From Shimia_B sp038525525 (GTDB lineage: Bacteria > Pseudomonadota > Alphaproteobacteria > Rhodobacterales > Rhodobacteraceae), in NCBI GenBank assembly GCA_038525525.1, contig JBCBHO010000003.1, forward strand, positions 310,001 to 374,000: a stretch of 64,000 nucleotides of DNA. Reading direction: 5' to 3'. Shown here piece by piece: positions 49,841-57,771 of the stretch; the stretch's first letter is position 1; each line of letters opens with the position of its first letter. A model generated the notes under the pieces. That model searched no databases, was not told the origin of the DNA, and was given only the letters and a program-made list of their open reading frames with translations. The translations under genes and the position numbers were made by a program.

Positions 49841-50883
49841 GTATGGCGAATGAGACGATGAAGGCTCTGTCAAAGGCGCGTGCCGAGACAGGGCTGGTGA
49901 TGGGTCGGCACCCGGTGCCCGAGATCGGGCCGACGGATGTGCTGATCCGTGTCCGGGCCACCGGCATTTGCGGCACGGACATCCACATCTGGAACTGGGA
50001 TGAATGGGCGGCGTCAACCGTCCCCGTCCCGCTCATCACGGGCCATGAATTCGCCGGTGAAATCGTCGAGATCGGCGCGCAGGTCACGGGGCTGAACCTG
50101 GAGCAGCGCGTGAGCGGTGAAGGCCACCTCATCGGCACGACCTCCCGGCAGTCGCGGGCGGGGCGGTTTCATCTCGACCCCGCCACGCGCGGCATCGGGG
50201 TCAACGAGCAGGGCGCCTTCGCCGAATACCTCCGGCTGCCAGCCTTCAACGTCGTACCCTTGCCGGACAGCATCTCCGACGAGATGGGCGCCATCCTCGA
50301 TCCGCTGGGGAATGCCGTCCACACGGCGCTCAGCTTCGATCTTCTGGGCGAGGACGTGCTTGTCACGGGGGCAGGGCCAATCGGCATCATGGCGGCGGCC
50401 GTCGCGCGTCACGCCGGCGCCCGCCACGTTGTCATCACCGACATCAACCCCGAGCGCCTCGCCCTCGCCGGACAGGTCTCTGATGTGAGGCCCGTGAACG
50501 TGTCCGAGGAAGACTTGCGCAGCGTGATCGGCGCGCTGGGGATGAAGGAAGGCTTCGACGTGGGCCTCGAAATGTCTGGAAACCAGCGCGCCCTCGATCA
50601 GATGGTGGAGGCGCTTGTGATGGGCGGGCGCATCGCGCTTTTGGGCATTCCACCGGGAAAGAGCCCGGTGGATTGGTCGCGCATCGTCTTCAAGGCCATC
50701 ACGCTGAAGGGCGTCTATGGGCGCGAGATCTTCGAGACGTGGTACAAGATGATCGCCATGCTCGAGAACGGGCTCGACGTCACGCGGGTCATCACCCATC
50801 GCTTCCCCGCGGATCGTTTCGCGGAAGGCTTCGCTGTCATGAAGAGCGGCAGCTCCGGGAAGGTCGTGTTGGACTGGACGTGA
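49837..50883 (+). CDS. tdh: L-threonine 3-dehydrogenase, lacking the structural-zinc cysteines
   Basis: Zinc-dependent NAD enzyme that oxidises threonine to 2-amino-3-ketobutyrate, paired with kbl. The catalytic zinc ligands are present (Cys in GICGTDIH near residue 45, His-Glu in TGHEFAGE). The loop that holds a four-Cys structural zinc in E. coli Tdh reads GEGHLIGTTSRQSRAGRFHLD here (about 96-116), with no cysteines. The Rossmann motif GAGPIGIMAAAVA and EGFDVGLEMSG segments follow. The GTTSRQSRAG loop type occurs in related alphaproteobacteria, so this looks inherited rather than decayed. Confidence 0.95.
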   Translation: MSMANETMKALSKARAETGLVMGRHPVPEIGPTDVLIRVRATGICGTDIHIWNWDEWAASTVPVPLITGHEFAGEIVEIGAQVTGLNLEQRVSGEGHLIGTTSRQSRAGRFHLDPATRGIGVNEQGAFAEYLRLPAFNVVPLPDSISDEMGAILDPLGNAVHTALSFDLLGEDVLVTGAGPIGIMAAAVARHAGARHVVITDINPERLALAGQVSDVRPVNVSEEDLRSVIGALGMKEGFDVGLEMSGNQRALDQMVEALVMGGRIALLGIPPGKSPVDWSRIVFKAITLKGVYGREIFETWYKMIAMLENGLDVTRVITHRFPADRFAEGFAVMKSGSSGKVVLDWT

Positions 50884-51059
50884 GAGACGCCTTCGCGGGG
50901 TGCCGTTTGTGTCTGCGCCGCTGCCGCTCGTCTCGCGGCCTTTCTCACGTGCAACGTTTCTTTACACGCGGGACGCAGGCGACGGGTGATGAGCGGCAAG
51001 TCGGCCCGCTCGCTTGACCGGCTTTCTGGCGCGGCGATACTCTTTTCGAGGAGGCGGCC

Positions 51060-51263
51060 ATGACGGACCATGCATCTCAGCATCGACGGCTCAAAGCGCT
51101 GGGTCGGCCCTGTGCGGGTTCGGGTAATTTGTTTCTCCCCTTCAGCGACACCAAGACGGGATTGAATGCGCGCGCAGTGTCGAAGGGCAGTTCACTACAA
51201 ATCTGTGCCTTCAGCCGTGGAAAGTCGCTGGACACCTCCCGCGAAAGTGCTGGCACGCCATGA
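51060..51263 (+). CDS. Small hypothetical protein at the head of the fahA chain
   Basis: A 67-residue frame that I do not recognise. It has no hydrophobic helix and a Ser/Arg-rich, low-complexity sequence. Support comes from a good ribosome site (GAGGAGG at 51048-51054, 5 bases before ATG 51060) and from the ATGA overlap of its stop with the start of the next small gene. Without those it would pass as chance. Confidence 0.45.
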   Translation: MTDHASQHRRLKALGRPCAGSGNLFLPFSDTKTGLNARAVSKGSSLQICAFSRGKSLDTSRESAGTP

Positions 51264-51445
51264 TCGAGATCTTCTCACAGGTAAGCGTTGCGGGCTGGCT
51301 TCTCGGCCTCTTCGTGCTCGTTGCACTCACGCAGGTGCCCGGCATCCTACGTGACTGGTATCGGCAGAGCAGGAAGCCGCATCGCTTCATCCCGGGCCAA
51401 GACCCTCCGATCTACCGGGATCCCGGTCCCGGCGGCGACACGTGA
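51260..51445 (+). CDS. Single-pass small membrane protein
   Basis: A 61-residue protein with one hydrophobic helix (about residues 9-28, GWLLGLFVLVALTQVPGIL) and a basic, Pro-rich tail (RKPHRF...GQDPPIYRDPG) that would face the cytoplasm. The start overlaps the preceding stop (ATGA) and the stop overlaps the next GTG (GTGA). No family is recognised. Confidence 0.62.
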   Translation: MIEIFSQVSVAGWLLGLFVLVALTQVPGILRDWYRQSRKPHRFIPGQDPPIYRDPGPGGDT

Positions 51446-51561
51446 CCCTCGGGCAGATCGTGCTCGTGCTCATCCTGCTGGGCCTGTCCGGGCTCAGCCT
51501 CTTGCTCGTGATCGGGCGGCCCGGGCCGCGGATCAAGAAGAAGCGGACCAAGAGAAAGTGA
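51442..51561 (+). CDS. Thirty-nine-residue membrane peptide
   Basis: GTG 51442 overlaps the stop of the previous gene (GTGA). The peptide begins VTLGQIVLVLILLGLSGLSL and continues to VIGRP, one long hydrophobic helix, followed by a strongly basic tail (KKKRTKRK). Its stop overlaps the GTG of fahA in the same way. The topology, one helix plus positive tail, is typical of small bacterial membrane proteins; the function is unknown. Confidence 0.58.
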   Translation: MTLGQIVLVLILLGLSGLSLLLVIGRPGPRIKKKRTKRK

Positions 51562-52808
51562 GCCTCGCGCCGTCCTGGGTAGAGAGCGCAAACCGCGCCG
51601 ATACGGACTTTCCCTTGAACAACCTGCCCCATGGGGTCTTTTCGCTCGGCGGCGGCGCGCGCCATTGCGGCCTCGCCATCGGCGATGACGTTCTCGATGT
51701 CACGGCGCTGGCAGGAGACGGGCATGTGTCATCGGTCGATGCGGCGGTCTTTGCCGCCCCGTCTTGGAACGCGTTCATGGCGCTGGGGCACAGAGCCTGG
51801 CGCGCCTTTCGGGAAGAGATGACGGAGCTTTTGAGAGCGGGCAGCGCGCATAAAGATACCCTGGGAGAGTATCTTTTTCCCCGCCGAGAAGTCGCGCTGC
51901 ACATGCCGTTCGAGCTGGCAGAGTTCACGGATTTCTACGCATCCAAGCACCACGCCACAAACGTCGGCACGATGTTTCGAGGGGCGGAGCATGCGCTTCC
52001 GCTGAACTGGCTCACAATGCCCATCGGCTACAATGGCCGCGCGTCATCGGTGGTGCTGAGCGGGACGGACGTCCGGCGTCCTTGGGGGCAGCTGCGCGGC
52101 GAGGATGGCCCGCGGCTGGCACCCTCCGAGCGCTTTGACTTCGAGCTGGAGCTTGGCGCGGTCGTCGGCGCGGCGTCCTCCAGGCCGCTCACCGTGGCAG
52201 AAGCCGATGCTGCGATCTTCGGCTACGTGCTGCTCAATGATTGGTCTGCCCGGGACATTCAGGCCTGGGAGTATCAGCCGCTCGGGCCCTTCCAGGGCAA
52301 GGCGACCGCGACGACGATCTCGCCATGGATCGTACCGGCCGAGGCCCTCGCCCCCTTCCGGTGCGCTGTGCCAGAGCGCGAGGTCCCCGTCCTGCGGCAC
52401 CTCGAGGAGTTGGCGCCAAGCCTCTTTGATATCGCGCTGGAGGCCGACCTGCTGCGGGACGGCGGAAGGACCGCGCTCACGCGTACGAACTATGCCGAGA
52501 TGTACTGGTCGTCGGCGCAGCAGCTCGCGCACCATGCCTCCTCCGGATGCCCGATGCGCATCGGCGACCTGCTCGGCTCTGGCACCGTCTCCGGCCCGGA
52601 GCGCGAAAATCGCGGCTCCATGCTCGAGCTGAGTTGGAATGGTGAGCTGCCTTTGGAGACACATGCCGGCCCGCGGCACTTCCTAGAGGACGGGGACGAG
52701 ATCGTGCTGCGCGGCGCGGCGCAGGGCGATGGATACAGGGTCGGCTTTGGCGAAGCCCGCGGCAAGTTGCTCCCGGCGCTGGACGATCCGTGGGACCGCT
52801 CCACTTGA
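51558..52808 (+). CDS. fahA: Fumarylacetoacetase
   Basis: Cleaves fumarylacetoacetate into fumarate and acetoacetate, the last step of tyrosine/homogentisate breakdown. From GTG 51558 the protein has 416 residues, near the family size. It has the N-terminal SH3-like domain, then LAEFTDFYASKHHATNVGTMFRG, with the catalytic Asp/His region, MPIGYNGRASSVVLSG, and the metal ligands in FDFELELGAVVG and GYVLLNDWSARDIQAWE. No hmgA or hppD gene is nearby. The GTG overlaps the stop of a 39-residue membrane peptide. Confidence 0.93.
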   Translation: MSLAPSWVESANRADTDFPLNNLPHGVFSLGGGARHCGLAIGDDVLDVTALAGDGHVSSVDAAVFAAPSWNAFMALGHRAWRAFREEMTELLRAGSAHKDTLGEYLFPRREVALHMPFELAEFTDFYASKHHATNVGTMFRGAEHALPLNWLTMPIGYNGRASSVVLSGTDVRRPWGQLRGEDGPRLAPSERFDFELELGAVVGAASSRPLTVAEADAAIFGYVLLNDWSARDIQAWEYQPLGPFQGKATATTISPWIVPAEALAPFRCAVPEREVPVLRHLEELAPSLFDIALEADLLRDGGRTALTRTNYAEMYWSSAQQLAHHASSGCPMRIGDLLGSGTVSGPERENRGSMLELSWNGELPLETHAGPRHFLEDGDEIVLRGAAQGDGYRVGFGEARGKLLPALDDPWDRST

Positions 52809-52814
52809 GAGCTC

Positions 52815-53036
52815 ATGAGCAAGAAGAGAAAATTCGGGCCCACGCGGGGCGAGTATATCTTCCGGGCCGTCAGCGGCGCGTTCATCCTCGCGCTCGTGAG
52901 CTACGCGCTCCTGGCCAACGGGATGCCCGAGGGCATCATCACGTCCGAGTCGATCCTGTTCGGCACGATCTTTGGGGCCTTCCTTGTCGCCCATTCGGGC
53001 TGGAAGCTTCTCAAGCGGGACTACCGCGAGGTGTGA
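52815..53036 (+). CDS. Small two-helix membrane protein
   Basis: A 73-residue protein that starts 6 bases after the fahA stop. It has a basic start (MSKKRKFGPTRGEY), hydrophobic helices at about 17-35 and 45-62, and a basic end (KLLKRDYREV). I do not recognise a family. It overlaps the convergent phosphoesterase gene by 26 bases. Confidence 0.62.
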   Translation: MSKKRKFGPTRGEYIFRAVSGAFILALVSYALLANGMPEGIITSESILFGTIFGAFLVAHSGWKLLKRDYREV

Positions 53037-53751
53037 GGGCCACGCGCCCGGCGTCCGTGAGCGCATGGATATCCCGACCTTCGCAGGCTACGGGAACGAG
53101 GGGGCGCCCGAACGCGGCGCCGCTGTCTATGGCGACCCTGTTCCCGAAATGGATGGGGGTCTCGACGGGTGTATGGCCATGGACGACGAGGTGAGGATGG
53201 ACCGTCTCGTCATCGAGAAAACCGTCGCGGATCCAGACGAGATCGTTCTCTGCCTGCTCGGCGAGCGGGACCCCAGGCCGGATGCCCGCGTGGACAAAGA
53301 GGAGCGGCCCTACCTCGTGGAGGAGCGGGAGGCCCCTCAGAAACGCGATGTGATCCTGTGGCACGTGCTTGCGCGCCCGCGTCGCGAGATCACCGAGCCT
53401 GATGCGCTCGGGCACGTCCATACCGTAGGAGGCCAGCGTCTCTGCCCCGCCGAAGGCCTTGTGGAGCCAGTGGTAGCCCACGAGGATATGCGGATCCTGT
53501 TTCGGGCCATCGGGGTGGAAGAACCACTCCATGAGGCGGTCATGGTTGCCCTTGAGGCATGTCCACCGGCGCCCTTTGGCCTGTCCCGTGGCCAGCCGCT
53601 CGATCACGGCCCGGCTGTCCGGACCGCGATCGATGTAATCGCCGACAAACACGACCTCGGCGTCACGGCCCCCGTCGGCTTCGATCAGGGCCAGCGCGTG
53701 ATCGAGCTTCTCGATGTGGCCGTGGATGTCGCCGACTGCGTAGATCGTCAT
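53011..53751 (-). CDS. Metallophosphoesterase (serine/threonine protein phosphatase type)
   Basis: A 246-residue calcineurin-like phosphoesterase. All core motifs are present: GDIHGHIEKL (metal), VGDYIDRGPDS (metal), KGNHDRLMEWF, and later VHAGIRPG and VVHGHTPVETP with His ligands. It resembles bacterial PPP-type protein phosphatases (lambda-phosphatase and PrpE-like). Its start overlaps the serA stop in an ATGA, so it is co-translated with serine synthesis. Confidence 0.9.
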   Translation of the reverse strand: MTIYAVGDIHGHIEKLDHALALIEADGGRDAEVVFVGDYIDRGPDSRAVIERLATGQAKGRRWTCLKGNHDRLMEWFFHPDGPKQDPHILVGYHWLHKAFGGAETLASYGMDVPERIRLGDLATRARKHVPQDHIAFLRGLPLLHEVGPLLFVHAGIRPGVPLAEQAENDLVWIRDGFLDDETVHPHLVVHGHTPVETPIHFGNRVAIDSGAAFGRPLVPVACEGRDIHALTDAGRVALTPRGSPA

Positions 53752-55343
53752 GAGGCGACGTCGAACTCCAGCGTGGACACGGTGCCGAACATGCCCGTCT
53801 GCCGCAGGGCTCCGAGCGCCTCGGGCTTGACGGCCTCGTCGACGTAGAGAAGCGCGATGGCCTGCCCCCCGGCCTCGTTCCGACCCAGGGTGAAGTTCGC
53901 GATGTTCACGCCGTTCTGGCCCATGGTGTTGCCCAATGTACCGATGATGCCGGGGACGTCCTCGTTGGTGGTGTAGACCATGTGCCGCCCGATTTCGGCG
54001 TCGATGTTGATCCCCTTGATCTGGATGAAGCGGGGCTTCCCATCGGAGAAGACCGTGCCTGCCACGGAACGCTCGCGCTTGTCGGTGACGACGGTGACCT
54101 TGATATAAGCATCGAAGACGCCGGACTTCGCCTGGTTGGTGGTCGAGATGTTGACCCCCCGCTCCTCGGCGATGACGGGGGCCGAGACCATGTTCACGTC
54201 GGGGTTCGCCCGCTTCATGATCCCGGCGATCACGGCGCAGTTGAGCGCGGGAAGGTTCATCTGTGCGACGGCGCCGTCGTAGAGGATGTTGATGGCCTTG
54301 ATGCCTTCATCCGTGAGCTGGCCGATGAAGCTGCCGAGATGGCCAGCGAGCGCGACCCAGGGCCCCATGACCTTGGCCTCCTCGGCGGTCATCGACGGCA
54401 TGTTGAGCGCGTTCTCCACGGCCCCGTCGAGGAGGTAGTTCGACATCTGCTCTGCCACCTGGAGCGCCACGTTCTCCTGCGCCTCGGTGGTGGAGGCGCC
54501 GAGATGGGGCGTGACGACGACGTTGGGCAGATTAAAGAGCGGCGAGGCCGTGGCGGGCTCCACGGCGAAGACGTCGAAGGCGGCCCCGGCCACGTGGCCG
54601 GACTTCAGCGCCTCGGCGAGGGCGTCTTCGTCCACCAGGCCGCCGCGGGCGCAGTTGATGATGCGCACGCCCTTCTTCATCATCGCGATCCGCTCGGCGG
54701 TGATCATATTGGCGGTCTGCTCGGTCTTGGGGACATGGAGCGTGATGAAATCGGCGCGGCCGAGAAGCTCTTCGAGCTCCACCTTCTCCACTCCCATCTT
54801 CGCTGCCTTCTCCTCCGACAGGAAGGGATCATAGGCAATCACCTTCATTTTCAGACCCTTGGCGCGGTCGCAGACGATGCCGCCGATATTGCCCGCGCCG
54901 ATGACGCCGAGCACTTTTGAGGTGAGCTCGACCCCCATGAACTTCGATTTCTCCCACTTGCCTGCATGGGTGGAGGAAGAGGCCTCGGGGATCTGGCGGG
55001 CAACGGCGAACATCATGGCGATGGCGTGCTCGGCGGTGGTGATCATGTTGCCGAAGGGCGTGTTCATGACGATGATCCCGGCCTTGGAGGCGGCGTCGCG
55101 GTCCACGTTGTCGACGCCGATGCCGGCGCGGCCGATGACCTTGAGGTTCGTGGCCGCCGCGATCACTTTCTCCGTGACTTTGGTGGCGGAGCGGATGGCG
55201 AGGCCGTCATACTGGCCGATCACCTCAAGGAGCGTGTCTTTGTCCTTGCCGAGATCGGGCTGGAAGTCGACGTCGATGCCGCGGTCGCGAAAGATCTGCA
55301 CTGCGGTTTCGGAGAGTTTGTCGGAGACGAGAACTTTGGGCAT
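53748..55343 (-). CDS. serA: D-3-phosphoglycerate dehydrogenase
   Basis: First enzyme of serine synthesis, oxidising 3-phosphoglycerate. The 531-residue length is the long type with an extra ASB (allosteric substrate-binding) domain plus a C-terminal ACT domain. The catalytic domain has the Rossmann motif GVIGAGNIGGIVCDRA, RGGLVDEDAL with the catalytic Glu region and TPHLGASTTEAQEN with the His. The ACT domain near the end (about 455-531) contains GIIGTLGNTMGQNGVNIANF. ATG 55343 is preferred; upstream in-frame sequence lies between the two genes. Confidence 0.97.
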   Translation of the reverse strand: MPKVLVSDKLSETAVQIFRDRGIDVDFQPDLGKDKDTLLEVIGQYDGLAIRSATKVTEKVIAAATNLKVIGRAGIGVDNVDRDAASKAGIIVMNTPFGNMITTAEHAIAMMFAVARQIPEASSSTHAGKWEKSKFMGVELTSKVLGVIGAGNIGGIVCDRAKGLKMKVIAYDPFLSEEKAAKMGVEKVELEELLGRADFITLHVPKTEQTANMITAERIAMMKKGVRIINCARGGLVDEDALAEALKSGHVAGAAFDVFAVEPATASPLFNLPNVVVTPHLGASTTEAQENVALQVAEQMSNYLLDGAVENALNMPSMTAEEAKVMGPWVALAGHLGSFIGQLTDEGIKAINILYDGAVAQMNLPALNCAVIAGIMKRANPDVNMVSAPVIAEERGVNISTTNQAKSGVFDAYIKVTVVTDKRERSVAGTVFSDGKPRFIQIKGINIDAEIGRHMVYTTNEDVPGIIGTLGNTMGQNGVNIANFTLGRNEAGGQAIALLYVDEAVKPEALGALRQTGMFGTVSTLEFDVAS

Positions 55344-55396
55344 GTCAGTTGTCCTGAAGGTCGAAATTTCCGAAGAAATTTCTTTGGAAATTTCGG

Positions 55397-56551
55397 TTAG
55401 GCGGCGGCGTGGAGCGCGTCGATTTCCGCGTGGAAGGCCCAGTCGAGCCAGGGCAGGAGCGCCTCGATGTCCGACGTCTCCACGGTCGATCCGCACCAGA
55501 TGCGCAGACCCGGGGGCGCGTCGCGGTAGGCGCCGATATCAAAGGCCACGCCCTCGGCCTCGAGCCGATTGGCGATGGCCTTGGCGAAAGCGGCGCCGTC
55601 CTCGATCCGGCTGTCGGTGAATTTCAGACAGACGCTCGTGGTGGAGCGCGTGGCCGGGTCCGCAGCGAGATTGTCGATCCAGTCCCGGGCGGCGCAGAAG
55701 TCCCAGACGGTCTTGGCGTTGAGCGTCGCACGGCTCACGAGGCCGGCCAGACCGCCCACGCTTTCGGCCCAGTCGAGGCAATGGAGGTAATCCTCCACGC
55801 AGAGCATGGAGGGCGTGTTGATCGTGGCCCCCTCGAAGATGCCGTCGATGAGCTTGCCGCCCTTCGTCAGGCGGAAGATTTTCGGCAACGGCCAGGGCGG
55901 CGTGTAGCTCTCGAGCCGCGCCACGGCGCGGGGGCTCAGGATGAGCATGCCGTGGGCCGCTTCCCCGCCGAGCACCTTTTGCCAGCTGAATGTTGTCACA
56001 TCGAGCTTGTCCCATGGCAGGTCCATGGCGAAGGCCGCGGAGGTGGCATCGCAGATCGTGAGGCCCGCGCGATCCGCCGGGATCACGTCACCGCTGGCGA
56101 CGCGGACACCGGAGGTCGTGCCATTCCACGTGAAGCAGACGTCCTTGTCGTAATCGAGGGCGGCCATGTTGACGATCTCGCCGTAGTCGGCGGTGTGGAC
56201 ATGGGCATCGATCTTGAGCTGCTTGATGGCGTCGGTGACCCAGCCCGCGCCGAAGCTTTCCCAGGCGACCATCTCAATCGGGCGTTCCCCCAGCATCGTC
56301 CACATGGCCATTTCATAGGCGCCGGTATCGGAGGCCGGCACGATGCCCACCTTGTAGTCGTCCGGCACGCCGAGGAGCGCGCGGGTCCGCTCGATGGCGG
56401 CCTTGAGCTTGGCCTTGCCCACCGCGGCGCGGTGTGAGCGCCCAAGGGGGGCGTCGGCGAGCTTGTCGAGACTGAAAGTGGATGGTTTGGCACAGGGGCC
56501 AGAGGAAAAGCGCGCGTTTTGCGGCCGCGCGGCCGGTGCTTCGTGAGCCAT
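55397..56551 (-). CDS. serC: Phosphoserine aminotransferase
   Basis: PLP enzyme that converts 3-phosphohydroxypyruvate to phosphoserine. The 384-residue protein is of the alphaproteobacterial/methanogen type. It has FSSGPCAKPSTFSL, the segment ATSAAFAMDLPWDKLDVTTFSWQKVLGGEAAHGM with the Schiff-base Lys, and GATINTPSML. ATG 56551 immediately follows a candidate serC-motif leader. serA starts 53 bases downstream of it. Confidence 0.96.
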   Translation of the reverse strand: MAHEAPAARPQNARFSSGPCAKPSTFSLDKLADAPLGRSHRAAVGKAKLKAAIERTRALLGVPDDYKVGIVPASDTGAYEMAMWTMLGERPIEMVAWESFGAGWVTDAIKQLKIDAHVHTADYGEIVNMAALDYDKDVCFTWNGTTSGVRVASGDVIPADRAGLTICDATSAAFAMDLPWDKLDVTTFSWQKVLGGEAAHGMLILSPRAVARLESYTPPWPLPKIFRLTKGGKLIDGIFEGATINTPSMLCVEDYLHCLDWAESVGGLAGLVSRATLNAKTVWDFCAARDWIDNLAADPATRSTTSVCLKFTDSRIEDGAAFAKAIANRLEAEGVAFDIGAYRDAPPGLRIWCGSTVETSDIEALLPWLDWAFHAEIDALHAAA

Positions 56552-56622
56552 CGGTGTTACCCTTACAGATATACGGCCCTCGTTGGGGAGGGCTGTCCCA
56601 CCGCCGGGTGTACGGAGGAGCC
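56552..56622 (-). ncRNA. Candidate serC-motif leader RNA
   Basis: Read leftward from 56622 the leader has CTCCTCCGTACACCCGG, a small CACC/GGTG hairpin, then stem GCCCTC/GAGGGC (56593-56588 with 56581-56576) with loop CCCAAC, and then TATATCTGTAAGGGTAACACC up to the serC ATG. Order and the ATCTGTAAGG element match my memory of the serC RNA motif described upstream of serC in alphaproteobacteria. A covariance-model search would settle it. Confidence 0.55.
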
Positions 56623-56726
56623 GCGCGCGCTGCAATGCGGAAAATGCACGAGCTTCGCCCGCGTCGCGCGCGGATCGGAAACCGCGTTTCCCCTGTTTCC
56701 CCTTGGCGCTTCCCGTGGGGCTGAGT

Positions 56727-57581
56727 ATGGCGCGGGGTATGACAGTATCGATGATTGCCAAGCCGGGAGGGCTCACGACGGCCCATCTCGCAGAGGTGCC
56801 GGGGCCGGTGACATGGCTGTCCGACGGTGAGGCGGCGCTGGTGGAGGGCGTCCTGCCCGCGGGCGTGCGCGAGGCGCTCGGGCCCGAGGGTGTGGATGTC
56901 AACGCGCTCCCCGGCGGGCCGCGCGCGCGACGCCTGCTGCTCGCGGACATGGATTCGACGATGATCCAGCAGGAATGCATCGACGAGATGGCCGCCCATT
57001 TCGGGATCGGCGACGCGGTGGCCGAGATCACTGCGCGCGCCATGGATGGGCAGCTCGATTTCGAGGCAGCGCTCAACGCGCGCGTGGCGCTCCTCGAAGG
57101 GCTGCCTTTGGCCGCGTTAGAGACTGTTTTCGAGGAGCGCATTCGCTTTACCCCCGGCGGTGCCACGCTTCTGGCGACCATGAAGGCACGGGGCGCCTAC
57201 GCCGCGCTCGTCTCCGGCGGGTTCACCTATTTCACCGGGCGTGTGGCGGCAGCGCTCGGCTTTGACGAGAGCCGCGCCAACGTGCTGCTTCACGCGGACG
57301 GCGCGCTCACCGGCGCGGTCGCCAAGCCCGTGCTCGGGCAAGAGGCGAAGGTGACGGCCCTCGAAGAGATCACGGCGCGGCGCGGGCTCACACCCGACGA
57401 TGTGCTGGCGGTGGGCGACGGGGCCAACGACCTCGCGATGCTCGGGCGCGCGGGGCTCGGCGTGGCGCTCCATGCCAAGCCCTCGGTGCAGGCACAGTGC
57501 GACGTGCGGGTGAACCACGGGGACCTCACGGCGCTTCTCTTCCTGCAGGGCATCCCGCGCGCGGCGTTCATCACGCCCTGA
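56727..57581 (+). CDS. serB: Phosphoserine phosphatase
   Basis: Final step of serine synthesis. The 284-residue HAD-family enzyme has the nucleophile motif LLADMDSTMIQQECIDEMA at about residue 73, the ALVSGGFTYFTG segment with Ser and Gly, and VLAVGDGANDLAMLGRAG with the Mg-binding Asp. An N-terminal extension of about 70 residues resembles the regulatory domain of longer SerB proteins. I use ATG 56727 with GGGG 6 bases before; ATG 56739 is an alternative. Divergent from serC. Confidence 0.95.
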   Translation: MARGMTVSMIAKPGGLTTAHLAEVPGPVTWLSDGEAALVEGVLPAGVREALGPEGVDVNALPGGPRARRLLLADMDSTMIQQECIDEMAAHFGIGDAVAEITARAMDGQLDFEAALNARVALLEGLPLAALETVFEERIRFTPGGATLLATMKARGAYAALVSGGFTYFTGRVAAALGFDESRANVLLHADGALTGAVAKPVLGQEAKVTALEEITARRGLTPDDVLAVGDGANDLAMLGRAGLGVALHAKPSVQAQCDVRVNHGDLTALLFLQGIPRAAFITP

Positions 57582-57771
57582 CCGGCGCCCGCGCCTTCTT
57601 CGGGACGGGCCCCGCCGTTCGCGTCCTCCCTTGAACGCATGGCGTTCGGACGCTCACCCCCCTCAGCCTAGAAGGCTTCGGCCTTCGGTAGCGCGCTGCG
57701 CGCGCGCTTGCGCCTGCTGAGCGCGTGGTCTCTGCTTTCGGCACCGAGGCGGCCGTGATAGGCCTCCGCCC

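Noticed and set aside
57582..57771. GC-rich gap before rnr with GAACGC/GCGTTC and GCGC runs
   Set aside because: Low-complexity GC sequence with no T run, no gene and no named motif; too weak to call.
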